DNA of 46,592 nucleotides from an uncultured delta proteobacterium (GCA_903894755.1 CAITRH010000593.1:1-46592); one strand, 5' to 3'. Counted from the stretch's first letter, positions 25,001-33,521 are shown. The notes: generated from the letters alone by a model not told the origin. Numbers and translations are program-made.

Positions 25001-25201
25001 GCGGCGCTGTCCAACGGGATTGGGGCGCAGACACAGAAGCCGTTGGCGATTGTGGTGATTGGGGGATCGTTGCAGCTTGCGATCTTGACCCGGCTGCTTC
25101 AACCGCCGCTCGGGGTGCTGATGTATCGGTGGCGGCAGAAGCGGCAGGCTCGCAAGGGGCCGGGCTGCGCGCGGGCCGACGAAAATCTTGACGCGGTGTA
25201 G
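22040..25201 (+). CDS. heavy-metal efflux RND pump (CzcA/CusA family)
   Basis: A 1053-residue inner-membrane proton-driven pump of normal HME-RND length. The first transmembrane helix is at 13-35, a large periplasmic domain follows, and TM4 carries DFGIVVD (D393-D399) and E406, the proton-relay signature of heavy-metal pumps rather than of multidrug AcrB types. A second periplasmic half and C-terminal helices complete the fold. It would export a divalent or monovalent metal ion with the adaptor and the TolC protein encoded just upstream; the ion cannot be assigned here. Last gene of the efflux operon, with HPt gene 33 bases downstream. Confidence 0.95.
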   Translation: MIERIVAQVLRFPAIVLGITMLVLGFGIYSYSVLNIEAYPNPVPPLVEVIAQPSGYNAEEVERFITVPLEVALGGMPGLEHMRSQSLFELSDTKCYFSWGTKYVDARREVLARLQMVNLPNNITPKLSPWNAVGEVVRYTLEGEGYSSMDLSAAQDFILERQFRRVPGVADVSRFGGDTKEFHVEVDPFRMMGHKISLSQLTGALQNANQNVGGQRVTLGTESYDVRGVGLIRDIQDIEDVVVSERAGTPVRVCDIANVNIGPAPRLGMIGQNERPDVVQGIVLMRYGAETMPTMKALKKRMQYIEENHLLPPGMYIKPYYERGELVYVTTHTVMENLLLGMGLVVLVLLVFLGNVRAALVTAFNIPLALLVAFCGLVVTGTSANLISLGAVDFGIVVDSSVIMMENLFRHLGHGKGTVVERVLAGAREVVTPMMFSTAIICVAFLPLFTMTGVSGVIFAPMARTYAFAIGGAIVLSITLTPVLASKVLKAGMEEKEGIIIRGLHRVYDPLFDLALRFPKLAVFFCAIPVLASVGLFPLVGREFMPKLEEGNLWIRATLPMSISREEGSRYANRMRAIVRGCPRDVNAPCTDENRRHKELLTVTSQIGRPDDGTDVTLFSNIEIFAPLVPLDKLPRGVTKEKIIETLQGELKAEFPGTTFGFSQIIGDNVEESISGVKGENSVKIIGPSVETNEELAGQVIEVLRDIRGVQDLGMFHSLGQPAIRITPDRRVCARYGLNTGDVEAVIAAAIAGAAQTQVYEGDKFFNLTVRWLPQYRQSVEAMRAIPVNTPEGAAVPLGQIAAIESVTGAATIYREDAERYVPVKFSVRGRDLASTVEEARARVAKAIKLPYGTHVEWSGEMNELQEATERLLVVIPLSLVLIAFLTYGAVHNWLDTLLVLIDIPVACTGGLLALLVTGTNLSVSAIMGFVSIFGIAVQDALLMVTYFQRLHVDQGISAEQAWREASEKRFRPVLMTTLVATLGLLPAALSNGIGAQTQKPLAIVVIGGSLQLAILTRLLQPPLGVLMYRWRQKRQARKGPGCARADENLDAV

Positions 25202-25234
25202 GCGTTTCCAAAGACTGGACCTAAGGAAGCCGGT

Positions 25235-25642
25235 ATGGCAACCGATAGCGCACCTCCCCCCGATGACTTGCTCGATGGCATCGCAGGAATTGACCTCACC
25301 GATGTCCTCGACCGGCTTTCGGGAAACCGAGCCCACCTCGTTCGGCTGCTGCGGAAGTTCCGGGACATGTGGCAGAGCCTCCCTGGCACCTTGCGAGCTG
25401 GGGTCAATAGCGGCGATCTGACTGCGGTCCGTCGCGGCGCCCATTCGCTGAGAGGGTCTGCGGCCATGCTCGCCCTCGAACGAGTGGCCATGGACGCAAA
25501 GGCCCTTGAAAAGGCCGCGGAGAACGGGGACTTGGTCGAAACCACGCGTTGTCTCGACTGCCTTGAGGTCACCCTGACCCCGCTGTGGAGCGCCATCGCG
25601 CGTCTGTCCGACGATCGGCCGCACCTGTCAAGCGGCTCTTGA
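25235..25642 (+). CDS. histidine phosphotransfer (HPt) domain protein
   Basis: A 135-residue single-domain HPt protein. The phospho-accepting histidine is H70 in AHSLRGSAAMLAL, flanked by the helices of a four-helix bundle. HPt proteins shuttle phosphate between hybrid kinases and response regulators. No kinase or regulator is adjacent, so its partners are unknown. It follows the RND pump by 33 bases on the same strand and could be part of that transcript, which would be an unusual combination. Confidence 0.88.
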   Translation: MATDSAPPPDDLLDGIAGIDLTDVLDRLSGNRAHLVRLLRKFRDMWQSLPGTLRAGVNSGDLTAVRRGAHSLRGSAAMLALERVAMDAKALEKAAENGDLVETTRCLDCLEVTLTPLWSAIARLSDDRPHLSSGS

Positions 25643-25730
25643 CACTATTCGAGACGCATGGGAGTGGTCGTTTGCCCTGTCGCATCAGGGCATTGTCACC
25701 AACGGGTAGTCCCGCGGAAAAGGATCTTTT

Positions 25731-26969
25731 ATGGCGGAAGCATTGGTTTATGAGGCGCTTCGTACGCCTCGCGGAAAAGGCAAGAAGGACGGTTCCCTGC
25801 ACGAGGTCAAACCCGTGTCGCTGGTCGTTGGGCTCGTTGACGAGCTTCGGCGTCGTCTTCCCAGCCTCGACACGAACCGGATTGACGATCTGGTGCTCGG
25901 GTGTGTGACTCCGGTGGGCGATCAGGGGGCCGATATTGCCAAGACGGTGGCGCTCATGGCGGGGCTTCCCGACACCGTCGCGGGGCTTCAGATCAATCGC
26001 TTTTGCGCGTCAGGTCTCGAGGCAGTGAATCTGGCAGCACAAAAGGTGCGTTCAGGTTTCGAGGACCTGGTCCTTGCAGGCGGGGTCGAGTGCATGTCGC
26101 GTATCCCGATGGGTTCGGACGGGGGCGCGTGGGCCATGGATCCCGAGATTAGCTATGCAACTGGGTTTGTCCCTCAGGGTGTGAGCGCCGATCTGATTGC
26201 AACAATGGAGGGGTTCACGCGGCAGGACGTCGACCGCTTTGCCCTCGAGTCGCAGAAGCGCGCCTCCAGGGCAAAGGAACAGGGACTGTTCAAGCGCTCG
26301 CTGGTGCCAGTCAAGGATCGAAACGGCGTGGTCATTCTGGACCACGACGAGTTCGTGCGACCCAACACCACGATGGAGGGACTCGGCTCGCTGCAACCAT
26401 CCTTTGTCATCATGGGTGAGATGGGGGGGTTCGACGCAGTCGCGCTGCAGAAGTACCACTGGGTTGAGCGCATCGACCATGTGCACACACCGGGCAACTC
26501 GTCGGGCATCGTCGATGGCGCCGCTCTGTGCCTCATTGGCTCGGACAAGGTCGGTCAAGAGCTGGGACTTCGAGCCCGTGGGCGCATTGTTGCCACGGCC
26601 GTTTCGGGGGCCGATCCCACCATCATGTTGACCGGTCCTGCACCGGCAACGCGCAAAGCCCTTGCCAAGGCCAACTTGACCATCGATCAGATCGACCTTG
26701 TCGAGATCAACGAGGCCTTCGCGGCCGTAGCCCTGCGCTTCATGAAAGACATGGGTCTTTCGCACGACAAGGTCAATGTCAATGGAGGCGCCATTGCCAT
26801 GGGACATCCGCTCGGAGCCACGGGAGCCATGATCTTCGGCACTGTGCTCGACGAGCTCGAACGCCGCAACCTTCGCTATGGGCTCTGCACCTTGTGTGTG
26901 GGCGGCGGCATGGGGATCGCCACCATCGTCGAGCGCTTCTGGTTGCCACCGACTTGCATCACGGAGTAA
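25731..26969 (+). CDS. acetyl-CoA C-acyltransferase (thiolase)
   Basis: A 412-residue thiolase that cleaves 3-ketoacyl-CoA to acetyl-CoA and a shortened acyl-CoA. The acyl-accepting cysteine is C92 ([13 protein letters not shown]), the catalytic histidine H359 ([13 protein letters not shown]) and the proton-relay cysteine C389 ([11 protein letters not shown]), with NEAFA also present. The gene precedes the multifunctional alpha subunit by 6 bases, the order seen in fadI-fadJ, so the pair forms a beta-oxidation complex. Confidence 0.94.
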   Translation: MAEALVYEALRTPRGKGKKDGSLHEVKPVSLVVGLVDELRRRLPSLDTNRIDDLVLGCVTPVGDQGADIAKTVALMAGLPDTVAGLQINRFCASGLEAVNLAAQKVRSGFEDLVLAGGVECMSRIPMGSDGGAWAMDPEISYATGFVPQGVSADLIATMEGFTRQDVDRFALESQKRASRAKEQGLFKRSLVPVKDRNGVVILDHDEFVRPNTTMEGLGSLQPSFVIMGEMGGFDAVALQKYHWVERIDHVHTPGNSSGIVDGAALCLIGSDKVGQELGLRARGRIVATAVSGADPTIMLTGPAPATRKALAKANLTIDQIDLVEINEAFAAVALRFMKDMGLSHDKVNVNGGAIAMGHPLGATGAMIFGTVLDELERRNLRYGLCTLCVGGGMGIATIVERFWLPPTCITE

Positions 26970-26975
26970 ACGAAC

Positions 26976-29141
26976 ATGACTGAACAGACTGCCATTCGCT
27001 GGGAAAAGGACGCGGACCAGATCGTCACGCTCCTTCTTGACGACCCTAACCAATCCGCCAACACCATGAACGCGCTCTACATTCGTTCCATGGAGTTGAC
27101 AGTGGAGCGCCTCGTTGCGGAAAAGAGCTCCATACTTGGCGTGATCGTCACGTCTGCAAAGAAGTCGTTCTTTGCAGGAGGAGACCTCAGGGACCTCAAA
27201 CAGGCCCGTCCCGAGCACGCCAAGGCAATGATGGACGGCGTCACGGAGATCAAACGTCATCTGCGGGTTCTTGAGACCCTTGGAAAGCCCGTCGTGGCTG
27301 CACTGAACGGGACTGCACTTGGCGGAGGGTTCGAGATCGCCCTTGGTTGCCACTACCGGATCGCACTGGACGACCCAAAAGCCAAGTTTGGGCTTCCCGA
27401 GGTCAAACTCGGACTTCTTCCAGGAGGAGGCGGTGTGACACGCACCGTGCGACTTCTTGGGATTCAAAACGCGCTGATGAGTGTGCTTCTGCAAGGCGAC
27501 GAGATGGACGCGCAGAAGGCCAAGGCGCAGGGGCTGATCCACGAAGTCGTGTCCAGCCGCGACGAGATGTTCGACAAGGCGCGCGCCTGGATCAAGGGGA
27601 ATCCCAAGGCAGGACAACCCTGGGATCAGAAGGGCTACAAAATCCCAGGTGGAACCCCCTCGGTCCCGTCCTTTGCGATGAACCTTCCCGCGTTCCCTGC
27701 AAACCTACGTAAACAGCTCAAAGGGGCCAATTACCCAGCGCCTCTTGCCATCATGTGTGCGGCAGTCGAGGGCTCGCAGGTCGACTTCGACACAGCGTTG
27801 CGCATCGAAGGGCGGTACTTCACCGAGCTTGCCTGCGGACAGGTCTCGAAAAACATGATCGAGGCTTTTTTCTTCAACCTGCAGGCGATCAGTAGGGGAG
27901 GAAGTCGTCCTCAGGGAGTCGCCCCCTACACGGCGAAGAAGGTGGCCGTGCTGGGTGCGGGCATGATGGGGGCGGGCATTGCCTACAGTTGCATCCGCTC
28001 AGGCTGCGAAGTCGTGCTCAAGGACCTTTCGCTGGACGCGGCCGAGAAAGGGAAAGGCTACGCTGCAAGCCTTCTCGACAAGGAGGTCAAGAGAGGCAAA
28101 CTGACTCAAGACAAGCGCAGCGAGCTTCTCGGTCGCATCAAGGCGACCTGCGATGGTGCGGACTTGGCGGGATGTGACCTTGTGATCGAGGCCGTGTTCG
28201 AGGATCAAGCTCTCAAGCACCGCGTGTTTCGAGAGATCCAGGACGTGGTATCGAGCGATGCGCTGCTGGCGTCGAACACGTCGTCGTTGCCGATCACGGG
28301 TCTTGCAGAGGGGGTGCACAAGCCCGAGAACTTTGTGGGACTGCACTTCTTTTCGCCGGTGGAGAAGATGCCACTGGTGGAGATCATAAGGGGCAAGAAG
28401 ACGTCGCAAGAGGCGCTGGCGAAGGCCTTTGACGTGGTCTTGCAGCTCAAGAAAACGCCTATTGTGGTGAGCGACGCGCGAGGGTTCTTCACGACGCGCG
28501 TCATCGGGACCTTTATCAACGAAGGCATTGCCATGTTGGCCGAGGGACTGCATCCTAGCTCGATCGAGCAGGCGGCAGCGCAGGCGGGGTATCCGGTGGG
28601 AACGTTGGCGCTGATGGACGAACTGACGTTGACACTACCTCGGAAGCTGCGAGATGAGGCCAAGAAAGCCTTTGAGAAAGAGGGGAAAGCTTACCTGGCC
28701 CATCCTGCGGACCCCATCATCGATTGCATGATCGATGAGTTTGGGAGGAAGGGGAAGAGCACGGGAGGGGGCTTTTACGACTACCCGACTGGAGGCAAGA
28801 AGGCTCTGTGGCAGGGGCTGTTCGATCACTTCTACGTAGCGGGCAAAACCATTGCGTTTGAGGACATGAAGGATCGGCTGCTGTTTATCGAGTCTATCGA
28901 GACGGTCCGCTGCATGGAGGAGGGGGTTATCGAGGCCGTAGCGGACGCGAATATTGGGTCCATTTTCGGGATTGGGTATCCACCTTGGACCGGGGGGGTG
29001 GTGCAGTTCATGAATGGCTACAAGGGAGGACTTGCCGGATTCGTGGCGAGGGCGCGCGATCTGGCGTTGACGTACGGAGCGCGTTTCGAGCCTCCGCCGC
29101 TTCTGGTGGGCAAAGCCGAACGGGGTGAGGTGTTCGCGTAG
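26976..29141 (+). CDS. multifunctional enoyl-CoA hydratase/3-hydroxyacyl-CoA dehydrogenase (FadB/FadJ-like)
   Basis: A 721-residue fatty-acid oxidation alpha subunit. The N-terminal crotonase domain keeps the two catalytic glutamates (E120 in GGGFEIALG, E142 in GLPEVKLGLLPG) and the oxyanion-hole stretch FFAGGDLRD. The NAD-binding domain begins with AVLGAGMMGAGIAY near residue 323, and the dehydrogenase histidine lies in GLHFFSPVEKMPLVE near 456. The C-terminal 3HCDH domains complete the usual architecture. It hydrates 2-enoyl-CoA and oxidises the product to 3-ketoacyl-CoA for the thiolase encoded just upstream. Confidence 0.95.
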   Translation: MTEQTAIRWEKDADQIVTLLLDDPNQSANTMNALYIRSMELTVERLVAEKSSILGVIVTSAKKSFFAGGDLRDLKQARPEHAKAMMDGVTEIKRHLRVLETLGKPVVAALNGTALGGGFEIALGCHYRIALDDPKAKFGLPEVKLGLLPGGGGVTRTVRLLGIQNALMSVLLQGDEMDAQKAKAQGLIHEVVSSRDEMFDKARAWIKGNPKAGQPWDQKGYKIPGGTPSVPSFAMNLPAFPANLRKQLKGANYPAPLAIMCAAVEGSQVDFDTALRIEGRYFTELACGQVSKNMIEAFFFNLQAISRGGSRPQGVAPYTAKKVAVLGAGMMGAGIAYSCIRSGCEVVLKDLSLDAAEKGKGYAASLLDKEVKRGKLTQDKRSELLGRIKATCDGADLAGCDLVIEAVFEDQALKHRVFREIQDVVSSDALLASNTSSLPITGLAEGVHKPENFVGLHFFSPVEKMPLVEIIRGKKTSQEALAKAFDVVLQLKKTPIVVSDARGFFTTRVIGTFINEGIAMLAEGLHPSSIEQAAAQAGYPVGTLALMDELTLTLPRKLRDEAKKAFEKEGKAYLAHPADPIIDCMIDEFGRKGKSTGGGFYDYPTGGKKALWQGLFDHFYVAGKTIAFEDMKDRLLFIESIETVRCMEEGVIEAVADANIGSIFGIGYPPWTGGVVQFMNGYKGGLAGFVARARDLALTYGARFEPPPLLVGKAERGEVFA

Positions 29142-29160
29142 TCGAGGGACAAAATTGGAG

Positions 29161-29205
29161 CGGCAGCGAGTCCGGCGCAAGGGGAAGGGCCGGGAGTCGC
29201 TGCCG
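29161..29205 (+). terminator. hairpin downstream of the beta-oxidation operon
   Basis: CGGCAGCGAGTCCGGC (29161-29176) pairs almost perfectly with GCCGGGAGTCGCTGCCG (29189-29205) around a 12-base loop. It lies 20 bases after the stop of the alpha subunit. There is no T-tract, so it may stabilise the 3' end rather than act as a classical intrinsic terminator. Confidence 0.45.
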
Positions 29206-29351
29206 TTGCCAGGCTATTGAGCACGGTTTGTACCAATCCCTCCGCAGCAAAAACCCCGCGACAATCACCAGCTGGCACGGACGACCTTTCAAAGCTGCAA
29301 CGGGTGGCTTCCTTGAATGGAGGTTCTGTCACGCACGCTGGCCGAGTGAGG

Positions 29352-30818
29352 TCAAAGAGCTCGTGCAACGTCGTCGAGCATTTGCGAGGCAAGGGAACGC
29401 AGAGAGGCGAGCGCGGGGGGGTAGTCGTTGACAAAGCTCGCGAAACGATGGGCGGGAAGGCGCAAGAGCAGGACTTCGGTGCTGGCCTCGATGGTGCGTT
29501 CTGCGGGCTGACCGCCAAGCAAGGATTGCTGTCCAACGATGGCGCCTGGACTGAGGTGAGTCCCCACATGAAGGCCTTCGACAACGGTGAGCCGTCCAGC
29601 GAGAAGCACGTAGAAGCCGTCGCTTCGTCGTCCGCGACGTGTGAGCAGTGTGCCGAACGGCGCACGGCGGACCTCGAAGCTCTTGGCGATGAAACGTCTC
29701 GCGGAGGGCTCGAAGGGGGCAAAGAGCGGAGAAACTTGAAGCTGCCAGGTCACTAAGCGCTCGAGCAGAAGGCGCAACAGCACGTCGCCGACACGTGGGT
29801 CGTTTTCGACGAGCGGTCGGAGCGCGACGACAGGGATTCGCAGGGCGGTCAGAGGGCCACGGGCTCGCACGGTCGCGGAACGCGGTGTTCCCTGCAAAAT
29901 GCACCCCTCACCGAGGAGCTCACCTTTGCCAAGGAGCAGCCCTTCCGGATCGCCCGCAAAGGACAGATGGGCAAGTCCGTGGGCGATGGCGAAGAGCGCG
30001 TTTGAAGGCTCGTGCTCCGAGAAAAGCAGGTCGCCGTCCTGCAATTCGACGAGCTCGGCGGCGCGCATTAGTTCCGCAAGTGCGGAGCGTGGGACCTCGG
30101 CAAACAGCGCACAGGCGGACATGAGGGCAAGCCGCTCAGCCTCGGCGTCCGTGTCGTCGAGCTCTGGTTGGGCCTCGAAATCGCTCACATCGATGTCGAT
30201 TCCGTCGGGGTCGTAGGCATCGTTGAAGCGCACCTCGTCGTCCGAGGCATCGGGGGCTCGACGAAGGGCGACGGCCATGACCGACACGGTTGCTTTTTCC
30301 ACCAACTCGTCTTCCACGGGGGTCAGCGACGCAAACGTAGGAAGGGCGCTTTGGGGAGGAATTGCCAGGGGGGCGGCAGGTCGTTTCAGTGCAGGGGGCG
30401 CGCCACCTGGAGGGACCGACACGATGGGTGGGGGAAGCACGGAGCGCGTGAATGAACGCATGCTGGGCTCGGGCAGCGAGCGGTCGCGGATGCTCCTGAG
30501 CGTATCGGATTGCACCCGCGCGAGAAGGTCGACACGCTTTGGATTGATTGAGGTAATGAGCTTTGCCAAGGCGACAGCCTGTGCCAAAAAGCCTGCTGCA
30601 GTATACCGCTCAAAGGCTCGCTCGTACGCCGACTCGGCGTCCCGCACTCGTCCCAGCCGCCGGAGCGTGTCGCCAGCACGGTGCGACCAGCGCGGCTCTT
30701 TAGGTTCGAGCTGCTCAAGTTGCTCGAGGGCGCGAAGGGCTTCGTCGTGCCGGCCGCGCCCAGACGCATTTGTCCATGCTTCGCGGAGTCGAGCGATCTG
30801 TTCTGAAAGGCGGCTCAT
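29352..30818 (-). CDS. TPR protein with two tandem cyclic-nucleotide-binding-like domains
   Basis: A 488-residue cytoplasmic protein. The N-terminal about 110 residues form TPR-like helices (ALRALEQLEQLEPKEPRWS, GRVRDAESAYERAFERYTAAG). A Pro-rich then Asp/Glu-rich linker follows to about residue 225. Two Crp/cNMP-binding folds come next. The first has a recognisable phosphate-binding cassette (GKGELLGEGCILQGTPRSAT) with the arginine kept; in the second the cassette reads GQQSLLGGQPAERTIEA, lacking the usual Glu/Arg pair, so it probably does not bind a cyclic nucleotide. There is no helix-turn-helix, so it is not a Crp-type activator. ATG 30818 is preferred over an in-frame start at 30854. Role unknown; likely a signalling adaptor. 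Confidence 0.8.
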   Translation of the reverse strand: MSRLSEQIARLREAWTNASGRGRHDEALRALEQLEQLEPKEPRWSHRAGDTLRRLGRVRDAESAYERAFERYTAAGFLAQAVALAKLITSINPKRVDLLARVQSDTLRSIRDRSLPEPSMRSFTRSVLPPPIVSVPPGGAPPALKRPAAPLAIPPQSALPTFASLTPVEDELVEKATVSVMAVALRRAPDASDDEVRFNDAYDPDGIDIDVSDFEAQPELDDTDAEAERLALMSACALFAEVPRSALAELMRAAELVELQDGDLLFSEHEPSNALFAIAHGLAHLSFAGDPEGLLLGKGELLGEGCILQGTPRSATVRARGPLTALRIPVVALRPLVENDPRVGDVLLRLLLERLVTWQLQVSPLFAPFEPSARRFIAKSFEVRRAPFGTLLTRRGRRSDGFYVLLAGRLTVVEGLHVGTHLSPGAIVGQQSLLGGQPAERTIEASTEVLLLRLPAHRFASFVNDYPPALASLRSLASQMLDDVARAL

Positions 30819-30943
30819 AGGGCCGACCGTAGCCTCTCTGGGCGTCGAGGGCATAGCGAAACCTGGAGCCAGCCGGTCGAAAACGTCAACGGTCGTGCGA
30901 TTAAGTCTTGTCTCTGAGAAGCGGGTCCACTATCAGAGACTTC

Positions 30944-31258
30944 ATGGTCAACACAGTTACACCGCAAGAAGCCGAAGCATTGATTTCGCGGGGAGATCTG
31001 GACGTGGTCGACGTTCGCGAGCCCCGCGAGTGGTCCACGGGACACATTCCGCGGGCACGGTTGGTTCCACTTGACAAGCTCAAAGCAAATCCGCGCGAGT
31101 CGCTTCCACGCGACGGCGTGGTGTTTGTGTGCGCGAGGGGGATGCGAAGTCTGACAGCCGCCAAGCTTGCCGAAGCGGTGGGCCTTACACAGCTTTACAA
31201 CGTGGCGGGTGGGACCATCGGGTGGAGTGGCGCCGGGCTGCCCCTGGTACGAGGATAA
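30944..31258 (+). CDS. rhodanese-like domain protein
   Basis: A 104-residue single-domain rhodanese. The fold landmarks DVVDVREPREWSTGHIPRA and the active-site loop CARGMRS, with the persulfide cysteine, are complete. Such proteins carry sulfane sulfur from thiosulfate or a cysteine desulfurase to acceptors such as cyanide or thiol proteins. ATG 30944 is chosen; a TTG at 30908 would add 12 residues without homology. Divergent from the cNMP-domain gene; no partner enzyme is adjacent. Confidence 0.9.
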   Translation: MVNTVTPQEAEALISRGDLDVVDVREPREWSTGHIPRARLVPLDKLKANPRESLPRDGVVFVCARGMRSLTAAKLAEAVGLTQLYNVAGGTIGWSGAGLPLVRG

Positions 31259-31344
31259 CTTCCCAGTCCTGAAATCCACAGTTACCATCCAAGAACGGGC
31301 TGCATGGGTCGCGATCGCCCCCGACCCGACCTCCTACGTGTCGC

Positions 31345-31680
31345 AACCTTTTCTGTCACGGTAGACTCTTGATCCGTCTCCGTTGACTCTCCATCCGTCT
31401 CGGTAGACTCTTGATCCGTCTCCGTTGACTCTCCATCCGTCTCGGTAGACTCTTTTTCCGTCTCCGTTGACTCTCCATCCGTCTCGGTAGACTCTTTTTC
31501 CGTCTCCGTTGACTCTCCATCCGTCTCGGTAGACTCTTTTTCCGGCCTCCGTCGACTCTTGATCCGTCTCCGTCGACTCTTGATCCGTCTCCGTCGACTC
31601 TTGATCCGTCTCCGTCGACTCTTGATCCGTCTCCGTTGACACTCCATCCGTCTCCATCGACTCTTTTTCCATATGGAATG
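31345..31680. repeat. 21-bp tandem repeat array (minisatellite), about 14 full copies
   Basis: Units of the form GACTCTnnATCCGTCTCnGTn run from 31364 to 31658 with partial copies at both ends. Copies 1-8 alternate between two variants, giving a 42-bp higher-order period, while copies 10-13 are nearly identical. Because 21 is a multiple of three, the minus strand reads as heptapeptides of the ESTETDQ/ESTETDG/ESTETEK kind from an ATG at 31672. Copy 9 (31532-31553) is 22 bases long and shifts the frame. The stretch 31259-31344 before the array and 31681-31750 after it hold no gene I can see. Confidence 0.9.
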
Positions 31681-31750
31681 CCTCTTGGGGAGTCGAGGGA
31701 GACGGATGAAGGGTCCAAAGTTTCCGGCAGGGGTGACGGTCTGGAAAGTT

Positions 31751-32641
31751 TCAGCGCAGGGGGTCGAGCGCTAAGGAACCGAGTACTTCGCGTTCGAGTC
31801 TCGTCCTCGTCACCTCGATGGCCAGTGGACTGGTGTCGCATCCCACATAACGCCTTCCCAGTCGCGTCGCTGCCACCAGCGTGGTCCCGGAGCCGCAAAA
31901 CGGGTCGACCACAAGCCCGCCCGGGCAACTGGAGGCGCGCACGATGCGTTCGAGAAGCGCCAATGGCTTTTGCGTTGGATACCCCGTGGTCTCACTGCAA
32001 AGCGGCGTGTTAGCGACCATGGAAGGACAATCCGTCCAGACGCTTCCCAACGTACGCCCCTGATCCGCATAGTAGCGGTAGGTCTTGCCGCTCACCGTGC
32101 GCTCCCGGTACGCGCGCCCGTCCGCAGTGACCTTGGTAAAGTGCATTGCAAGGCTCGTCTTGGCAAAAGTCTCGCGCAGCGCGGGGTCGCCGTTGTTCCA
32201 GATGAAGTCGTCGCTCATGGCATACAGCAGCAGCGTCTGGTGCGTCATGCCGGGCCCGCGACGGGCTTTGCTTCCATTTCCTGGGACCCAGATGATCTCT
32301 CCCAGAAATCGCTCGAACAGTGAGTCACCAAGGACCTTTGCCTCGTGAACCGCTCGATGGTCGAGATGCAGCCACAAGGTCCCTCGAGGCGACAGCAACG
32401 GTCGCAGTGCCTCCAGCCGAGCCCCAAGCCAGCGTAGGTACGCGTCGAGTGACGGCCACCGGTCGTCGTAGGCCGCAGGACCCGAACGAGACGAGCTGCG
32501 CGCTCGCTCCTCATTGGGTTGCATGCGGGCGCCAAACACGGTACCGACAGCAAACGGGGGGTCCAGATAGGCGAGCTCGGCGCTTGCCAGTGGGACCTTG
32601 GCTGCAAGGTCCAGCGCGTCGCCAAGGGTCACGAGATTCAT
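31751..32641 (-). CDS. site-specific DNA methyltransferase (DPPF-type, beta class order)
   Basis: A 296-residue amino-methyltransferase. The catalytic motif IV is DPPF (D27-F30, AYLDPPFAVGT) near the N-terminus and the SAM-binding motif I, DPFCGSGTT, lies near residue 245, an order typical of beta-class N6-adenine or N4-cytosine enzymes. TGYPTQKPLALLERI precedes motif I as usual. No restriction endonuclease is adjacent, so it looks like an orphan methylase. Its ATG overlaps the stop of the upstream MepA-like gene by one base (TGATG), suggesting coupled translation. The minisatellite lies just past its 3' end. The recognition site cannot be read from the sequence. Confidence 0.88.
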   Translation of the reverse strand: MNLVTLGDALDLAAKVPLASAELAYLDPPFAVGTVFGARMQPNEERARSSSRSGPAAYDDRWPSLDAYLRWLGARLEALRPLLSPRGTLWLHLDHRAVHEAKVLGDSLFERFLGEIIWVPGNGSKARRGPGMTHQTLLLYAMSDDFIWNNGDPALRETFAKTSLAMHFTKVTADGRAYRERTVSGKTYRYYADQGRTLGSVWTDCPSMVANTPLCSETTGYPTQKPLALLERIVRASSCPGGLVVDPFCGSGTTLVAATRLGRRYVGCDTSPLAIEVTRTRLEREVLGSLALDPLR

Positions 32642-33459
32642 CAGTGCGGGTCGATAGGCCGAACAAGCGCTTCGATAAGGACACTTGTGGGCACTTCCTC
32701 CATCTCGAGCCCTGCACTGTGCCAAGGACGGGATGGGCCCGAAGGCTCGCAGCCTGAGACCGTTTCTTCCGTAGTGCACGACGTTCGAACATGGAGGTGA
32801 TCGTCGTGCGGAGCCGAACCGCGTGGTTGCAACATCACCTCGTGCGCCCTCCAGACGGTTTCCGGCGTCTCGCCCCTTGCACGAGCCCATTGGATAAGCA
32901 GCGCCTCGAGCACCTCGCTCACGAAGATCCACTGGATCCGCGCGTCGTTGTCCTCAACCAACGCCTTGACGAGGAGCCACTCGCGTTCAACATCGAACCG
33001 CAGGTACCGTCCTGTCTTCGCGTCAAACCCAAGACCGTCCGGTTCGATGGCGACAAAGCCGGGACTGGCAACTGGAACGCCGTCCAGGGTGGTCATGTAG
33101 AGCAGCAAGTCCGCGTCGCGCCCAGTACGATGCGAAGCGTGCCCGGAGATTCGACCTCCGTGGCGCGCAGACAGATCGCCAACCCAAAGGACCGAGCCCG
33201 CGCGTTGCATTGCGACCCGCGACGCGGCGCGCTCGAGCGTCGCGGTGAAGCGGGGAAGACCAAAGTGACGGTCGTTGGGGCGAAGCCAGCGAAGGTCGCG
33301 CCGATCCCGAGCAAGTTCGGCCGCATCGGTCAACATGCCTGCGTGGGGAAGGCCAATGGAGCCGCGATAAGCAGGGTTCAGTGGCGTGGGAGAGCGCGTA
33401 CAGCCAAGGGCCAACCCAAGTACAGCCAGTCCAACAAAGCTCAACGTCGGGTCCGTCAT
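32641..33459 (-). CDS. MepA-like penicillin-insensitive murein endopeptidase lipoprotein
   Basis: A 272-residue lipoprotein: the signal peptide ends in LGLALGC with lipidation predicted at C20. The peptidase M74/LAS fold is indicated by SGHASHRTGRDADLLL (H107, H110, D115/D117 region) and by DDHLHVR near the C-terminus, the zinc ligands of D-alanyl-diaminopimelate endopeptidases. It would cut peptide cross-links in peptidoglycan. The ATG at 33459 is chosen because the signal peptide begins there; an open frame to 33591 has no homology. It lies about 60 bases downstream of the cytochrome oxidase operon on the same strand. Confidence 0.85.
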   Translation of the reverse strand: MTDPTLSFVGLAVLGLALGCTRSPTPLNPAYRGSIGLPHAGMLTDAAELARDRRDLRWLRPNDRHFGLPRFTATLERAASRVAMQRAGSVLWVGDLSARHGGRISGHASHRTGRDADLLLYMTTLDGVPVASPGFVAIEPDGLGFDAKTGRYLRFDVEREWLLVKALVEDNDARIQWIFVSEVLEALLIQWARARGETPETVWRAHEVMLQPRGSAPHDDHLHVRTSCTTEETVSGCEPSGPSRPWHSAGLEMEEVPTSVLIEALVRPIDPH

Positions 33460-33521
33460 GCCCCCGACGAAAAGAGACACATCCGACAAAACACACCTCG
33501 TCACAGATGCCGCTAGGCTCG

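Noticed and set aside
26052-27617. 521-codon open frame on the minus strand
   Set aside because: It lies opposite the thiolase and the FadB/J-like gene, both with clear catalytic motifs; the antisense translation resembles nothing.
31345-31680. CRISPR array
   Set aside because: The repeats are directly adjacent with no unique spacers and no cas genes; this is a minisatellite.
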